Shown here: positions 1 through 7,571 of the stretch, piece by piece
Numbering within the stretch: position 1 is the first letter of the stretch
How the letters are laid out: each line of letters starts with the position of its first letter
NCBI GenBank assembly: GCA_964505935.1
Contig: CAZDKX010000003.1
Span: 1 to 55,446, forward strand
Length of the DNA stretch: 55,446 bases
Origin: JADGQM01 sp964505935
GTDB lineage: Bacteria; Desulfobacterota; Syntrophobacteria; Syntrophobacterales; Syntrophobacteraceae
Reading direction: 5' to 3'
Program-made: the position numbers and the translations under genes
The notes under the pieces: generated by a model
What the model was told of the DNA's origin: nothing
Databases searched by the model: none
What the model saw: the letters and a program-made list of their open reading frames with translations, nothing else

Positions 1-144
1 CGTGACATAGTCGAAGGGGGCTTTGGTCTGGACGTCAGCAAAGCTGATCGTACCCAGTTCGTGGCGAATCAGGTCCCCGGCGTCGCCGATCGCTGCTCGC
101 GCGACTGCCTCGATGGCCTCATGACTTATTTCTCTCGACTTCAC
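1..144 (-). CDS. Inositol monophosphatase family protein, N-terminal part (runs off window)
   Basis: The reverse strand reads open from a GTG at 144 to the window edge, giving 48 residues. An AAGAGAT ribosome-binding-like sequence lies a few bases upstream of the GTG. The peptide has an alpha-helical start with an AGDLI segment and ends in K-x-PFDYVT. That matches the N-terminal pattern of SuhB/inositol monophosphatases, where a conserved lysine precedes D-x-VT. An in-window ATG at 122 is out of frame. Only the N-terminus is visible, so the metal-binding and catalytic motifs cannot be checked. The call rests on this short pattern and is tentative. Confidence 0.5.
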   Translation of the reverse strand, partial: MKSREISHEAIEAVARAAIGDAGDLIRHELGTISFADVQTKAPFDYVT

Positions 145-272
145 CGCAATATCTCTTTAATAGTGTAATCGAAAACCCTATCGCTTGTTGACGTGAGTCA
201 GTTGTCGTCTGATTGCTCCTGAGAAGTCAACTGAATATTTTTCCCAATCCGTGGATTTCAGGGTGGGTGGTG

Positions 273-1118
273 ATGCAGATTGATGTTCATACCCATGTCT
301 TTCCCCCGGAAATCGTTCAGGATCGACACCGGTACTTTGCGGGAGAACCGGATTTCCAGCTGCTCTACGATGCGCCTCGAGCCAGACTGGCGACCGTCGA
401 AGCACTTTTGGAGACCATGGCCCGGAACGGCATCGACCATGCGGTGGTCTTTGGCTTTCCCTGGCAGCAGGCCGAACTGGCGGCACGGCATAACGATTAC
501 GTTCTGGAAATGGCCGTCAGGCATGCTCCGGCCTTGATCCCGCTTTGTTGCGTGCACCCGCTGATGCCGGGCAGTGGGCGAGAAGCCGAGCGATGCCTGG
601 AGCAGGGGGCCCGGGGGCTGGGCGAGCTGGCCGTCTATGGACCAGCGGAAACAGCCGGGGCACTGGCATGCCTCGAGGAGCTGATGGGTTGCTGTCGAGC
701 TCATGGCGGCATCATGCTCATGCATGCCAACGAACCGGTAGGGCATCACTATCCAGGCAAGGCCTCGCTCGGATTGGATTTCTATTATGCACTCGCCGCT
801 CTTGCTGCGGACCTGCCCTTGATCCTGGCCCACTGGGGAGGCGGGTTGGGCTTTTACCACCTGCTCAAGAAGGAAGCTCCCGAGACGCTGAGAAACGTCT
901 ATTACGACACGGCGGCTTCGCCCTTCCTCTATGAGCCCGCCGTTTATGCGCATATGGCCGCGATAGTCGGCAAGGAAAAGGTCCTTTTTGGCAGCGACTA
1001 CCCTTTGCTCTCGCCCGGGCGCTATTTTCAGGAAATGCAGGAGGCTGGCATTTCTAGCGAAGCAATGAGCGCCATCAAGGGGGGAAATGCCGGCCGCCTG
1101 TTCGGGATTTCAAGCTGA
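273..1118 (+). CDS. Amidohydrolase-2 family metal-dependent hydrolase
   Basis: About 281 residues forming a TIM-barrel hydrolase of the amidohydrolase-2 type (decarboxylase/hydrolase relatives). The protein opens with the metal-binding HTHVFPPE motif immediately after the start. It later shows an AHWGGGLGF segment (metal-binding His on a barrel strand) and LFGSDYPLL near the C-terminus, which carries the catalytic Asp. The ATG at 273 is preferred because it puts the HTH motif at residue 6. A TTG at 213 would add 20 residues with no family similarity. The substrate cannot be predicted. The gene is divergent from the partial phosphatase-like gene and precedes the RsbU-type gene by about 70 bases. 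Confidence 0.8.
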   Translation: MQIDVHTHVFPPEIVQDRHRYFAGEPDFQLLYDAPRARLATVEALLETMARNGIDHAVVFGFPWQQAELAARHNDYVLEMAVRHAPALIPLCCVHPLMPGSGREAERCLEQGARGLGELAVYGPAETAGALACLEELMGCCRAHGGIMLMHANEPVGHHYPGKASLGLDFYYALAALAADLPLILAHWGGGLGFYHLLKKEAPETLRNVYYDTAASPFLYEPAVYAHMAAIVGKEKVLFGSDYPLLSPGRYFQEMQEAGISSEAMSAIKGGNAGRLFGISS

Positions 1119-1191
1119 GGGGCGCCTGCGCCGAGCCTTCGGTGCCTGGCAGCAAGCTATTGAATGACCGGTTCATCATGAAAGATGGTCC

Positions 1192-2442
1192 ATGAGAGAC
1201 TCTGGCAGACTTCCCCTTCGGCTGTTTGGCACGTTGCTCTCACCGCACCTGGAGCGGCTCGTTGACAATCTCGCGCAAATTGACCTGCCGGCGAATACCA
1301 TGATCTTTCATGAGGGGGACCGCGGGAATCACTTCTACCTGGTGCTGCAGGGTTCGGTGGAGGTGATCAAGGCGCTGGGGACGGGGGATGAACGCATCCT
1401 CACGATCTTTGGGCCTGGCTCCTGCTTCGGAGAAATGGCGCTGCTCGACCCGAAATATTCACGTTCGGCGAGTGTCCGATCCTGCACGGCGGTCAGTCTC
1501 CTGGAAATCAAACGGGGGGACTTCGACGCCATGCTGCGAGTCCAACCTTCTCTCGCCTATGACATGGCAAGGATGTTGAGCCAGCGCCTGCGGGACACGG
1601 ACGACGCCACCATCCGCGACCTGCAGGAAAAGAACCGCCAGCTGGCGAAGGCCTACGAGGACCTTCAGACGGCCCAGGCGCTCATTATCGAAAAGGAAAA
1701 GTTGGAACGGGAACTGGAGGTGGCTCGGGAGATTCAGCGAAGCCTCCTGCCCCGCGCGCTTCCGCGGTTCGCCGGCTTTGATTTCGGGGCGCGGATGGAG
1801 CCGGCACGGGCGGTGGGAGGAGATTTTTTTGATTTCATTACCCTCGATGAAGAACGGCTCGGCATCGCCGTCGGCGATGTCTCCGGAAAAGGCGTACCGG
1901 CCGCGCTCTTCATGGCCATGACCCGCACCTTGATGCGCGCTGAAGCCCATGAAGCGAATATGCCAAGAGAGGTCTTGCGAGGGCTCAATGAAAACCTCCT
2001 GGAGATGAATGACGCGGAAATGTTCGTTACCCTCCTCTATGGGATTCTGCACATGCCCACCTGCCGTTTCACTTACGGGCGGGCTGGGCATGAATTGCCG
2101 ATCCTCTGTGACGCAGGGGGCGCCACGCTTACCCCCTGCTGTGGGCACGGCGGACCGCTGGGGGTGTTTCCTGATCCGGAGATCGATGAAAACACCGTGC
2201 AACTCAATCCTGGTCAGACCTTGTTGCTCTATACCGACGGCATGACCGAAGCATTTGACGAGCAGGGCCTATCCTTTGGCATCAAGCGTCTGCATGAGTC
2301 ACTCGGGGCCTGTTGCCACCTCTCGGCCCAGGAGATCTGTGACCGTCTGCTTGACTTGGTGATGACCCATCAGTGCCTGGTCCCGCAGCATGACGATGTG
2401 ACGCTGGTGACGGTTCGGGTGACGGAACGGCCAAGGCCGTGA
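1192..2442 (+). CDS. Cyclic-nucleotide-binding domain fused to RsbU/SpoIIE-type PP2C phosphatase
   Basis: 416 residues. Residues ~10-130 form a cNMP-binding beta-roll (GDRGNHFYLVLQG, then GSCFGEMALLD). Residues ~135-185 are a coiled coil rich in Lys/Glu/Gln ending in EVAREIQRSLLP, the usual linker before this phosphatase type. Residues ~190-412 form a PPM/SpoIIE phosphatase with VGGDFFDF and GDVSGKGVPAAL, whose aspartates bind metal, and a late LLYTDGMTEA. Such proteins dephosphorylate an anti-sigma-factor antagonist, or act in a similar partner switch, under control of the sensory domain. No antagonist or anti-sigma kinase gene is adjacent, so the partner is unknown. It is cytoplasmic, with no membrane segment. 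Confidence 0.85.
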   Translation: MRDSGRLPLRLFGTLLSPHLERLVDNLAQIDLPANTMIFHEGDRGNHFYLVLQGSVEVIKALGTGDERILTIFGPGSCFGEMALLDPKYSRSASVRSCTAVSLLEIKRGDFDAMLRVQPSLAYDMARMLSQRLRDTDDATIRDLQEKNRQLAKAYEDLQTAQALIIEKEKLERELEVAREIQRSLLPRALPRFAGFDFGARMEPARAVGGDFFDFITLDEERLGIAVGDVSGKGVPAALFMAMTRTLMRAEAHEANMPREVLRGLNENLLEMNDAEMFVTLLYGILHMPTCRFTYGRAGHELPILCDAGGATLTPCCGHGGPLGVFPDPEIDENTVQLNPGQTLLLYTDGMTEAFDEQGLSFGIKRLHESLGACCHLSAQEICDRLLDLVMTHQCLVPQHDDVTLVTVRVTERPRP

Positions 2443-2590
2443 CCCCGGTTCATTGGGGAAAGACGCGGAAAAAGGCCTTGACGCCCTCACCATGTATGTG
2501 TTAGCTATGCGTTTTCACAAGAGGATTGCTCCTTGCTCCAATCCATCATGGGAGAGGGGCTGCACAAACCACAAGGAGGAAAAAAGAAGG

Positions 2591-3028
2591 ATGCGGAAGT
2601 ACGAAACGTTTTTCATCGTAGACCCGGAACTTACCGAGGAAGGTTACACCCTCGTCGGTGACAAGCTCAAGGGCATTGTCGATGCCAATGGGGGGAGCGT
2701 TCTCAGTTATGTCTCCTGGGGCAAGAAGAAACTGGCTTATCCGGTCAAGAAGCGCCATCAGGGCCACTATATCCTCATGGAAAACGCCGGCGGCCCGGAA
2801 TTGGTGGCAGAACTTGAACGGAACATGCGCCTGGATGAAAGGGTGCTCAAGTTCATCACCGTGAAACTCGAAGACCGCTTCGACCCTGAAAAGGAAGAAG
2901 CTCGAAAGATCGCTGCCGCGCAAGCCGCCACAGCGTCTGAGGAAGGGGCGGAAAAGGAAGCTGTGGGGCCGGAAGAATACGAAATGGCGGGCGAGGAAGG
3001 GCCTGGGGAAGAGGAGCAGCCTTCCTGA
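2591..3028 (+). CDS. rpsF: 30S ribosomal protein S6
   Basis: 145 residues starting MRKYETFFIVDPELT, the standard S6 N-terminus. A purine-rich AAGGAGG-type ribosome-binding sequence lies upstream. The reading frame is open further upstream (from 2453) but that stretch has no S6 similarity. The core covers the first ~97 residues, including the SWGKKKLAYPVKKRHQGHY region that contacts S18 and 16S rRNA. It is followed by a ~45-residue acidic Glu/Ala tail longer than the E. coli tail. The gene heads the block rpsF-rpsR-DUF2232-rplI-dnaB, a conserved order in this lineage. Confidence 0.96.
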   Translation: MRKYETFFIVDPELTEEGYTLVGDKLKGIVDANGGSVLSYVSWGKKKLAYPVKKRHQGHYILMENAGGPELVAELERNMRLDERVLKFITVKLEDRFDPEKEEARKIAAAQAATASEEGAEKEAVGPEEYEMAGEEGPGEEEQPS

Positions 3029-3066
3029 TTCTCGCTTTTGGGATGTTTTGAACAGGGAGAAGCAAG

Positions 3067-3312
3067 ATGGTAGTCAGGCGTAAGCGGCGAACGTTTCAGC
3101 GGCGCAAGGTATGCCGATTTTGTGTGGATAGTGAATTGAAGATCGACTACAAGGATGCGAAGACCCTTCGCTACTTCATCACGGAACGAGGCAAGATTGT
3201 TCCGCGGCGGATTTCGGGTAATTGCGCGAAGCACCAGCGGGTGCTGACCACGGCGATCAAAAGAGGGCGCCAGATTGCGCTTTTGCCCTACACAACCGTC
3301 CACACGGTGTAA
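3067..3312 (+). CDS. rpsR: 30S ribosomal protein S18
   Basis: 81 residues. It is a short basic protein containing CRFC, IDYKDAKTLRYFITERGKI and RRISGNCAKHQR, the hallmark S18 segments. It binds next to S6 in the 30S platform. The start ATG is preceded by GGGAGAAG. The gene lies 38 bases after rpsF, consistent with the usual co-transcribed pair. Confidence 0.97.
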   Translation: MVVRRKRRTFQRRKVCRFCVDSELKIDYKDAKTLRYFITERGKIVPRRISGNCAKHQRVLTTAIKRGRQIALLPYTTVHTV

Positions 3313-3321
3313 TGGTCTGAT

Positions 3322-3350
3322 GGGAGGGCCTGTGTCTGAGGCCCTCCTCC
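3322..3350 (+). terminator. GC-rich hairpin between rpsR and the DUF2232 gene
   Basis: GGAGGGCC (3323-3330) and GGCCCTCC (3340-3347) form a perfect 8-base-pair stem with a 9-base loop, directly after the rpsR stop. No T-run follows (the next bases are TCCGATAAAA). It may be a partial terminator, an attenuator or an mRNA-processing or stability element, not a strong intrinsic terminator. Confidence 0.5.
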
Positions 3351-3361
3351 GATAAAAAGCT

Positions 3362-4336
3362 ATGGGTTTGGACAGCGAACCTTCGACACCGTGGCGAGAT
3401 CGCGTGATCGCGCGAGAAGTCGTCGTCAGTGTCACCGCAACCCTGCTGTTTTTCCTTTCGGTGGTGATGATCCCCGTGGCCGGTATTGTGGTGGGGACGT
3501 TTGCTCCGCTGCCGACTCTGATTGCCTGCTACCGATGGGGACCCCCGCTGGCGCTATGGGTCCCGGGCGGTGCGGCGCTTCTCGGGTATGTGGTGCTCGC
3601 CTATCTTCATGCGGTGCAAAGCCTGCCCTATCTGCTTGAGATGCTGCTGCTCGGGCTTCTCCTCGGTTTGGGCATGCGCCGGGGCTGGTCTCTGGAGCGA
3701 ACTGCGGGCATTGCCAGTGGCGTTGCTTTCACCGTCGGGCTCGTGGTCTTCTGGTTTTCATACGGGGGGGCGACGGAGACCTCACCTTCGCTTGAACGCG
3801 ACCTGCAGGATGCGGTTGGCATGATTTTGCAGCAGTATGGGGCCTCGCCGGCAGACAACCAGCTGGTCGAGGAAACTCTCCAAAAACTGCTGCCTTTCCT
3901 GCTCAAGCTCCTGCCAGGCGCCGCCGTGGCCTCAACGCTCATGGCATGCTGGCTCAATCTGCTGGTGGCGAAGCGCTACTGCCGCGTGCGCCAGTTGCCG
4001 CTACCGGCCTGGCCGGATTGGTCGCAATGGAAAGCACCGGAACACCTGGTTTGGGTGGTAATCAGCAGTGGCGTTTTGCTCATGCTGCCTTTTGGCTCTC
4101 TCAAGGTCGCAGGGCTGAACGTGCTCATGGTGGCTGGGGTTATCTATCTCTTTCAGGGATTGGCGGTGGTCGCCTTTTACTTTAATCGGTGGCAGTTGCC
4201 GCAGATTTTTCGGGCCGTCGCCTACGGGATCATTCTCATTCAGCAGTTCTGCACGCTGGGGGTGATGCTGCTCGGATTGTTCGATATGTGGTTCGACTTT
4301 CGGCGTCTGTCGCGAGGGGCGACGGCGAACCCTTAA
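3362..4336 (+). CDS. DUF2232 (YybS-like) polytopic membrane protein
   Basis: 324 residues with roughly seven or eight hydrophobic membrane segments (for example around residues 22-45, 50-75, 95-125, 180-200, 230-255 and 285-305). DUF2232 proteins are commonly found between rpsR and rplI in Gram-positives and Desulfobacterota, as here. Their function is unknown, although an S-component-like or biogenesis role has been proposed for relatives. The ATG at 3362 follows the hairpin after rpsR, so expression may be attenuated relative to the ribosomal genes. Identification rests on topology and location more than on a diagnostic motif. Confidence 0.75.
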   Translation: MGLDSEPSTPWRDRVIAREVVVSVTATLLFFLSVVMIPVAGIVVGTFAPLPTLIACYRWGPPLALWVPGGAALLGYVVLAYLHAVQSLPYLLEMLLLGLLLGLGMRRGWSLERTAGIASGVAFTVGLVVFWFSYGGATETSPSLERDLQDAVGMILQQYGASPADNQLVEETLQKLLPFLLKLLPGAAVASTLMACWLNLLVAKRYCRVRQLPLPAWPDWSQWKAPEHLVWVVISSGVLLMLPFGSLKVAGLNVLMVAGVIYLFQGLAVVAFYFNRWQLPQIFRAVAYGIILIQQFCTLGVMLLGLFDMWFDFRRLSRGATANP

Positions 4337-4371
4337 CCGTAATTTTCTTTGCATTGGCTGAGGTAGTGATC

Positions 4372-4818
4372 ATGAAGGTGATTCTGACAGAGAATATCAT
4401 GCCCCTGGGGCAAATCGGACAGGTCGTTAACGTTGCTCCCGGGTATGCCCGGAACTATCTGCTGCCCCAGGGACTGGCTCTGGAGGCCACGGGAAAAAAT
4501 GTTGGCGAACTGGAGCACAGGAAGCGGGTCCTGGCCCGGAAGCGGGAGCAGGTCCACCAGGAGATGCTTTCCCTCGCTGAAAAACTCAACCAGGTTCAGA
4601 TTGTCTTCAAACGCAAAGTCGTCGAGGAGGACAAGCTATATGGTTCGGTCAGCGCGGCTGACATCCTCAGCGCTTTGGATGAGCGCGGCTTTGAGCTTGC
4701 GCGCAAGAGTGTCCAGTTGGATCAGCCGATCAAGGCGCTTGGAGAGTTTGCCGTCCCGGTGCGGGTGGACGCTCAGATCATGGCCGAGGTCAAGCTCGTG
4801 ATCGAAAAGGAAGAGTAG
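4372..4818 (+). CDS. rplI: 50S ribosomal protein L9
   Basis: 148 residues beginning MKVILTENI, with the L9 signature region GQVVNVAPGYARNYLLPQGLA near residues 15-38. A long central helix rich in Lys/Glu/Arg follows, then a C-terminal RNA-binding domain containing KLYGSVSAADI. The ATG at 4372 is chosen because the family N-terminus starts exactly there. The open frame upstream to 4189 overlaps the membrane-protein gene and is not L9-like. The gene is followed by dnaB after 4 bases. Confidence 0.97.
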   Translation: MKVILTENIMPLGQIGQVVNVAPGYARNYLLPQGLALEATGKNVGELEHRKRVLARKREQVHQEMLSLAEKLNQVQIVFKRKVVEEDKLYGSVSAADILSALDERGFELARKSVQLDQPIKALGEFAVPVRVDAQIMAEVKLVIEKEE

Positions 4819-4822
4819 GGTT

Positions 4823-6163
4823 TTGGACAGTACCGCCGAGGAGCTCCAGAAAGTACCCCCACAGCAGATCGAGGCGGAACAATCACTCCTGGGAGGGATC
4901 CTCATAGAGAGCGAGGGGTTGCCCGCCGCTCTGGAGGTCCTCCGTGGCGAGGAGTTCTACCGGGATGCTCATCGGGTCATTTTTCAAGCTTTTCAGGCAC
5001 TATTTCAGCGCAATGAACCGATTGACCTGATTACGACGACCGAGTACCTGACTGAGAGGAGCCAGCTCGACAAGGTGGGGGGGGCCACCTACCTGGCTTC
5101 GCTCACCGAGATAGTTCCCTCTGCCGCCAATGTCGCCACCTATGCCAGGATCATTCATGAAAAGTCCCTGTTGCGCAGCCTGATTCAGGCGGCCAATGAA
5201 GTCACGGCGCTCTGCTACGGTGGCGGCAAGAGCGTCGAGGAAATCCTGGATCAGACCGAGGCCGCCATCTTTGCGGTGACCGAAAGCCGCATCCGTAACA
5301 GCTACGCGCAGATCAAGGACATTGTCAAAAAGAGCATTGAGAATATCGAGAAATACCAGGAATATCGCGAAATGGTCACCGGCGTGGCGAGCCATTTTAC
5401 CGACCTGGACAAGCTGACGGCCGGCTTTCAGCCCTCCGATCTGATCATCATCGCCGCTCGTCCGAGCATGGGAAAAACCGCGCTGGCGTTGTGTATCGCC
5501 CGCAATGTCGCCATGGTGGGCGGGGTGCCGGTCGGGGTCTTTTCTTTGGAGATGAGCAAAGAACAGCTTGCCCTCCGCCTGCTTTGTGCTGAAGCTCGTG
5601 TCGATTCCCACAAGATCCGTACCGGCTTCCTCACCCAGCAGGAATGCGTCAAGATGCTCCAAGCAGCGGGAAAATTTACGGAAGCTCCCATGTACATCGA
5701 CGACACTCCGGCCATTTCGGTCCTGGAACTGCGGGCCAAAGCCCGCCGGATGAAGGCGGACCGGGGGCTCGGACTGGTCATTGTCGATTATTTGCAGCTC
5801 ATGCACGGGCGCCAGGGAGCGGAGCGACGAGAACAGGAGATTTCGGACATCTCTCGGTCGCTCAAGGGGTTGGCGAAAGAGCTGAATGTGCCGGTCATTG
5901 CCCTCTCCCAGCTCAATCGCAAGGTCGAGGAGCGCAACCAGAAGCGTCCACTGCTGAGTGATTTGAGAGAATCCGGAGCCATCGAGCAGGATGCGGATGT
6001 TATTGCTTTTATCTACCGGGACGAGGTTTATAATAAAGACTCACCGGATAAAGGAACCGCCGAAATCGAGATCAGCAAGCACCGTAATGGTCCCATTGGC
6101 CGCGTGAAGTTGAAGTACATTGATACCTATACTCGTTTTGAGAACCTGGCGCTGAATGTTTGA
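4823..6163 (+). CDS. dnaB: Replicative DNA helicase DnaB
   Basis: 446 residues. The N-terminal helical domain begins PPQQIEAEQSLLGGIL, the usual DnaB opening. The RecA-type C-terminal domain contains Walker A (ARPSMGKTALAL), GVFSLEMSKEQL, VIVDYLQLM (Walker B) and the SDLRESGAIEQDADV segment with the arginine finger region. It unwinds DNA at the replication fork as a hexamer. The likely start is a TTG at 4823, four bases after the rplI stop and just downstream of GAGTAGGG, which suggests translational coupling. No intein or insertion is seen. Confidence 0.96.
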   Translation: MDSTAEELQKVPPQQIEAEQSLLGGILIESEGLPAALEVLRGEEFYRDAHRVIFQAFQALFQRNEPIDLITTTEYLTERSQLDKVGGATYLASLTEIVPSAANVATYARIIHEKSLLRSLIQAANEVTALCYGGGKSVEEILDQTEAAIFAVTESRIRNSYAQIKDIVKKSIENIEKYQEYREMVTGVASHFTDLDKLTAGFQPSDLIIIAARPSMGKTALALCIARNVAMVGGVPVGVFSLEMSKEQLALRLLCAEARVDSHKIRTGFLTQQECVKMLQAAGKFTEAPMYIDDTPAISVLELRAKARRMKADRGLGLVIVDYLQLMHGRQGAERREQEISDISRSLKGLAKELNVPVIALSQLNRKVEERNQKRPLLSDLRESGAIEQDADVIAFIYRDEVYNKDSPDKGTAEIEISKHRNGPIGRVKLKYIDTYTRFENLALNV

Positions 6164-6249
6164 AAAGAAGTGATGAGTGGCGAGTGATCAGAGGGGAGTG
6201 GCTTGGCTGAGGGGATCGGAATTTTTCCTGTGAACGTGAAGATGATTCA
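6164..6249 (+). repeat. Simple degenerate repeat in dnaB-paaK spacer
   Basis: The bases after the dnaB stop read as short imperfect repeats of GTGATGAGTGGCGAGTGATC type (about 6169-6190). Related direct or inverted versions occur at 13834-13862 (ACTCGTTACTCGCAACTCATCACTCG) and around 40741-40890. They do not encode a protein and look like a dispersed simple-repeat family. Confidence 0.45.
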
Positions 6250-7563
6250 ATGAACCAATCAAATCAATATTGGGATGATGAGGCCGAAAGCCTTTCGCGG
6301 TCTGAGCTGGAAACGTTACAGTTGGAGCGTCTGCGTCAAACCTTGCGGTGGGTCTCCGCTTCCCGCTTATACCAGAAGAAATACGCGAAAGCGGGAGTTT
6401 CCGCGGAAACCTTGACCTCGCTTGAGGACATTCGCAAACTGCCTTACACCACCAAACAGGACCTGCGGGAGCATTATCCGTACGGTCTGCTCTGCGTTCC
6501 TCGGGATCAGCTGGTGCGGCTTCATGTTTCCTCGGGCACGACCGGCCAGTCCATTGCCGTCCTTTATACCCGGGCCGACCTCGAGGAATGGGCGGACCTG
6601 CTGGCGCGGTGCATGTTCATGACTGGCGCGCGCCCCGGGGATACCTTTCAGAACCTCTCCGGCTATGGCCTTTTTACCGGCGGGCTGGGCTTTCAGTATG
6701 GTGCCGAACGGTTGGGGCTCCTGACCATTCCGTCGGGGTCGGGTAACAGCAAACGCCAAATCCAACTCATGAAGGATTTCTCGACCAGCGTCATCCACAT
6801 CATCCCCAGCTATGCCCTGCGCCTGATGGATGTGATGACGGAGCTTGGCGTGGACCCCAAGAGGGACCTGCAGCTCCGGCTGGCCTATCTGGGGGCGGAG
6901 CCTTACTCGGAAGAGGTGCGGCGGCGGGTCGAGGAGTTTTACGGCATCAAAGTTTTCAACAGCTATGGCCTCTCCGAGATGAACGGGCCGGGAGTGGCCT
7001 TCGAGTGTGTGCATCAGGCTGGCATGCATGTCTGGGAAGATGCCTATTTCGTTGAGATCGTCAACCCGGAGACGCTTGAACCCGTCCCCGAGGGCATATT
7101 CGGGGAGTTGGTGCTGACCAGCCTCAAACGCGAAGGGATGCCGGTCATCCGCTACCGGACGCGCGACATCACCCGAATCATTCCCGGAGCCTGTCCGTGC
7201 GGCCGGGCGCACAAGCGTATGGACCGCATCCAGGGACGCTCGGACGATATGTTCATCATTAAGGGCGTGAATATCTTCCCCATGCAGGTGGAACAGGTGC
7301 TGATGAACATCCCTGAGGTCGGGAACAACTATGTGATCCTCCTGGAACGTAAGCACAATGTAGACGATATGGTGGTGCGGGTCGAAATGACCGATAAGAC
7401 CTTTGTGGAAGATATGCGCCACCTGCAGCGGCTCCAGCAAAAGATTACGCACGATCTCAAAAGCGAGCTCCAGATAACGCCGCGTGTGGAACTGGTTGAG
7501 CCCAACGGCTTGCCCCGCAGTGAGGGCAAGGCCAAGCGATTGATCGACCAGCGTCATCTCTAA
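6250..7563 (+). CDS. paaK: Phenylacetate-CoA ligase family AMP-forming enzyme
   Basis: 437 residues, the usual length of PaaK ligases. The adenylate-binding P-loop reads VSSGTTGQS near residues 94-102. Further family features are YGLSEMNGPGVAFEC, RYRTRDITRI, a PCGRAHKRM segment and GRSDDMFIIKGVNIFPMQVE, which leads into the small C-terminal domain. It activates phenylacetate or another aromatic acid to its CoA thioester with ATP giving AMP and PPi, in the cytoplasm. No aromatic-acid operon surrounds it, so the precise substrate is uncertain. Paralogues in anaerobes often act with indolepyruvate oxidoreductase, which is not in this window. Confidence 0.88.
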   Translation: MNQSNQYWDDEAESLSRSELETLQLERLRQTLRWVSASRLYQKKYAKAGVSAETLTSLEDIRKLPYTTKQDLREHYPYGLLCVPRDQLVRLHVSSGTTGQSIAVLYTRADLEEWADLLARCMFMTGARPGDTFQNLSGYGLFTGGLGFQYGAERLGLLTIPSGSGNSKRQIQLMKDFSTSVIHIIPSYALRLMDVMTELGVDPKRDLQLRLAYLGAEPYSEEVRRRVEEFYGIKVFNSYGLSEMNGPGVAFECVHQAGMHVWEDAYFVEIVNPETLEPVPEGIFGELVLTSLKREGMPVIRYRTRDITRIIPGACPCGRAHKRMDRIQGRSDDMFIIKGVNIFPMQVEQVLMNIPEVGNNYVILLERKHNVDDMVVRVEMTDKTFVEDMRHLQRLQQKITHDLKSELQITPRVELVEPNGLPRSEGKAKRLIDQRHL

Positions 7564-7571
7564 GACGAGGG

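Noticed and set aside
258..953. Long minus-strand open frame opposite the amidohydrolase gene
   Set aside because: It lies wholly antisense to a gene with clear family motifs and has no recognisable domain. Such shadows are common in GC-rich DNA.
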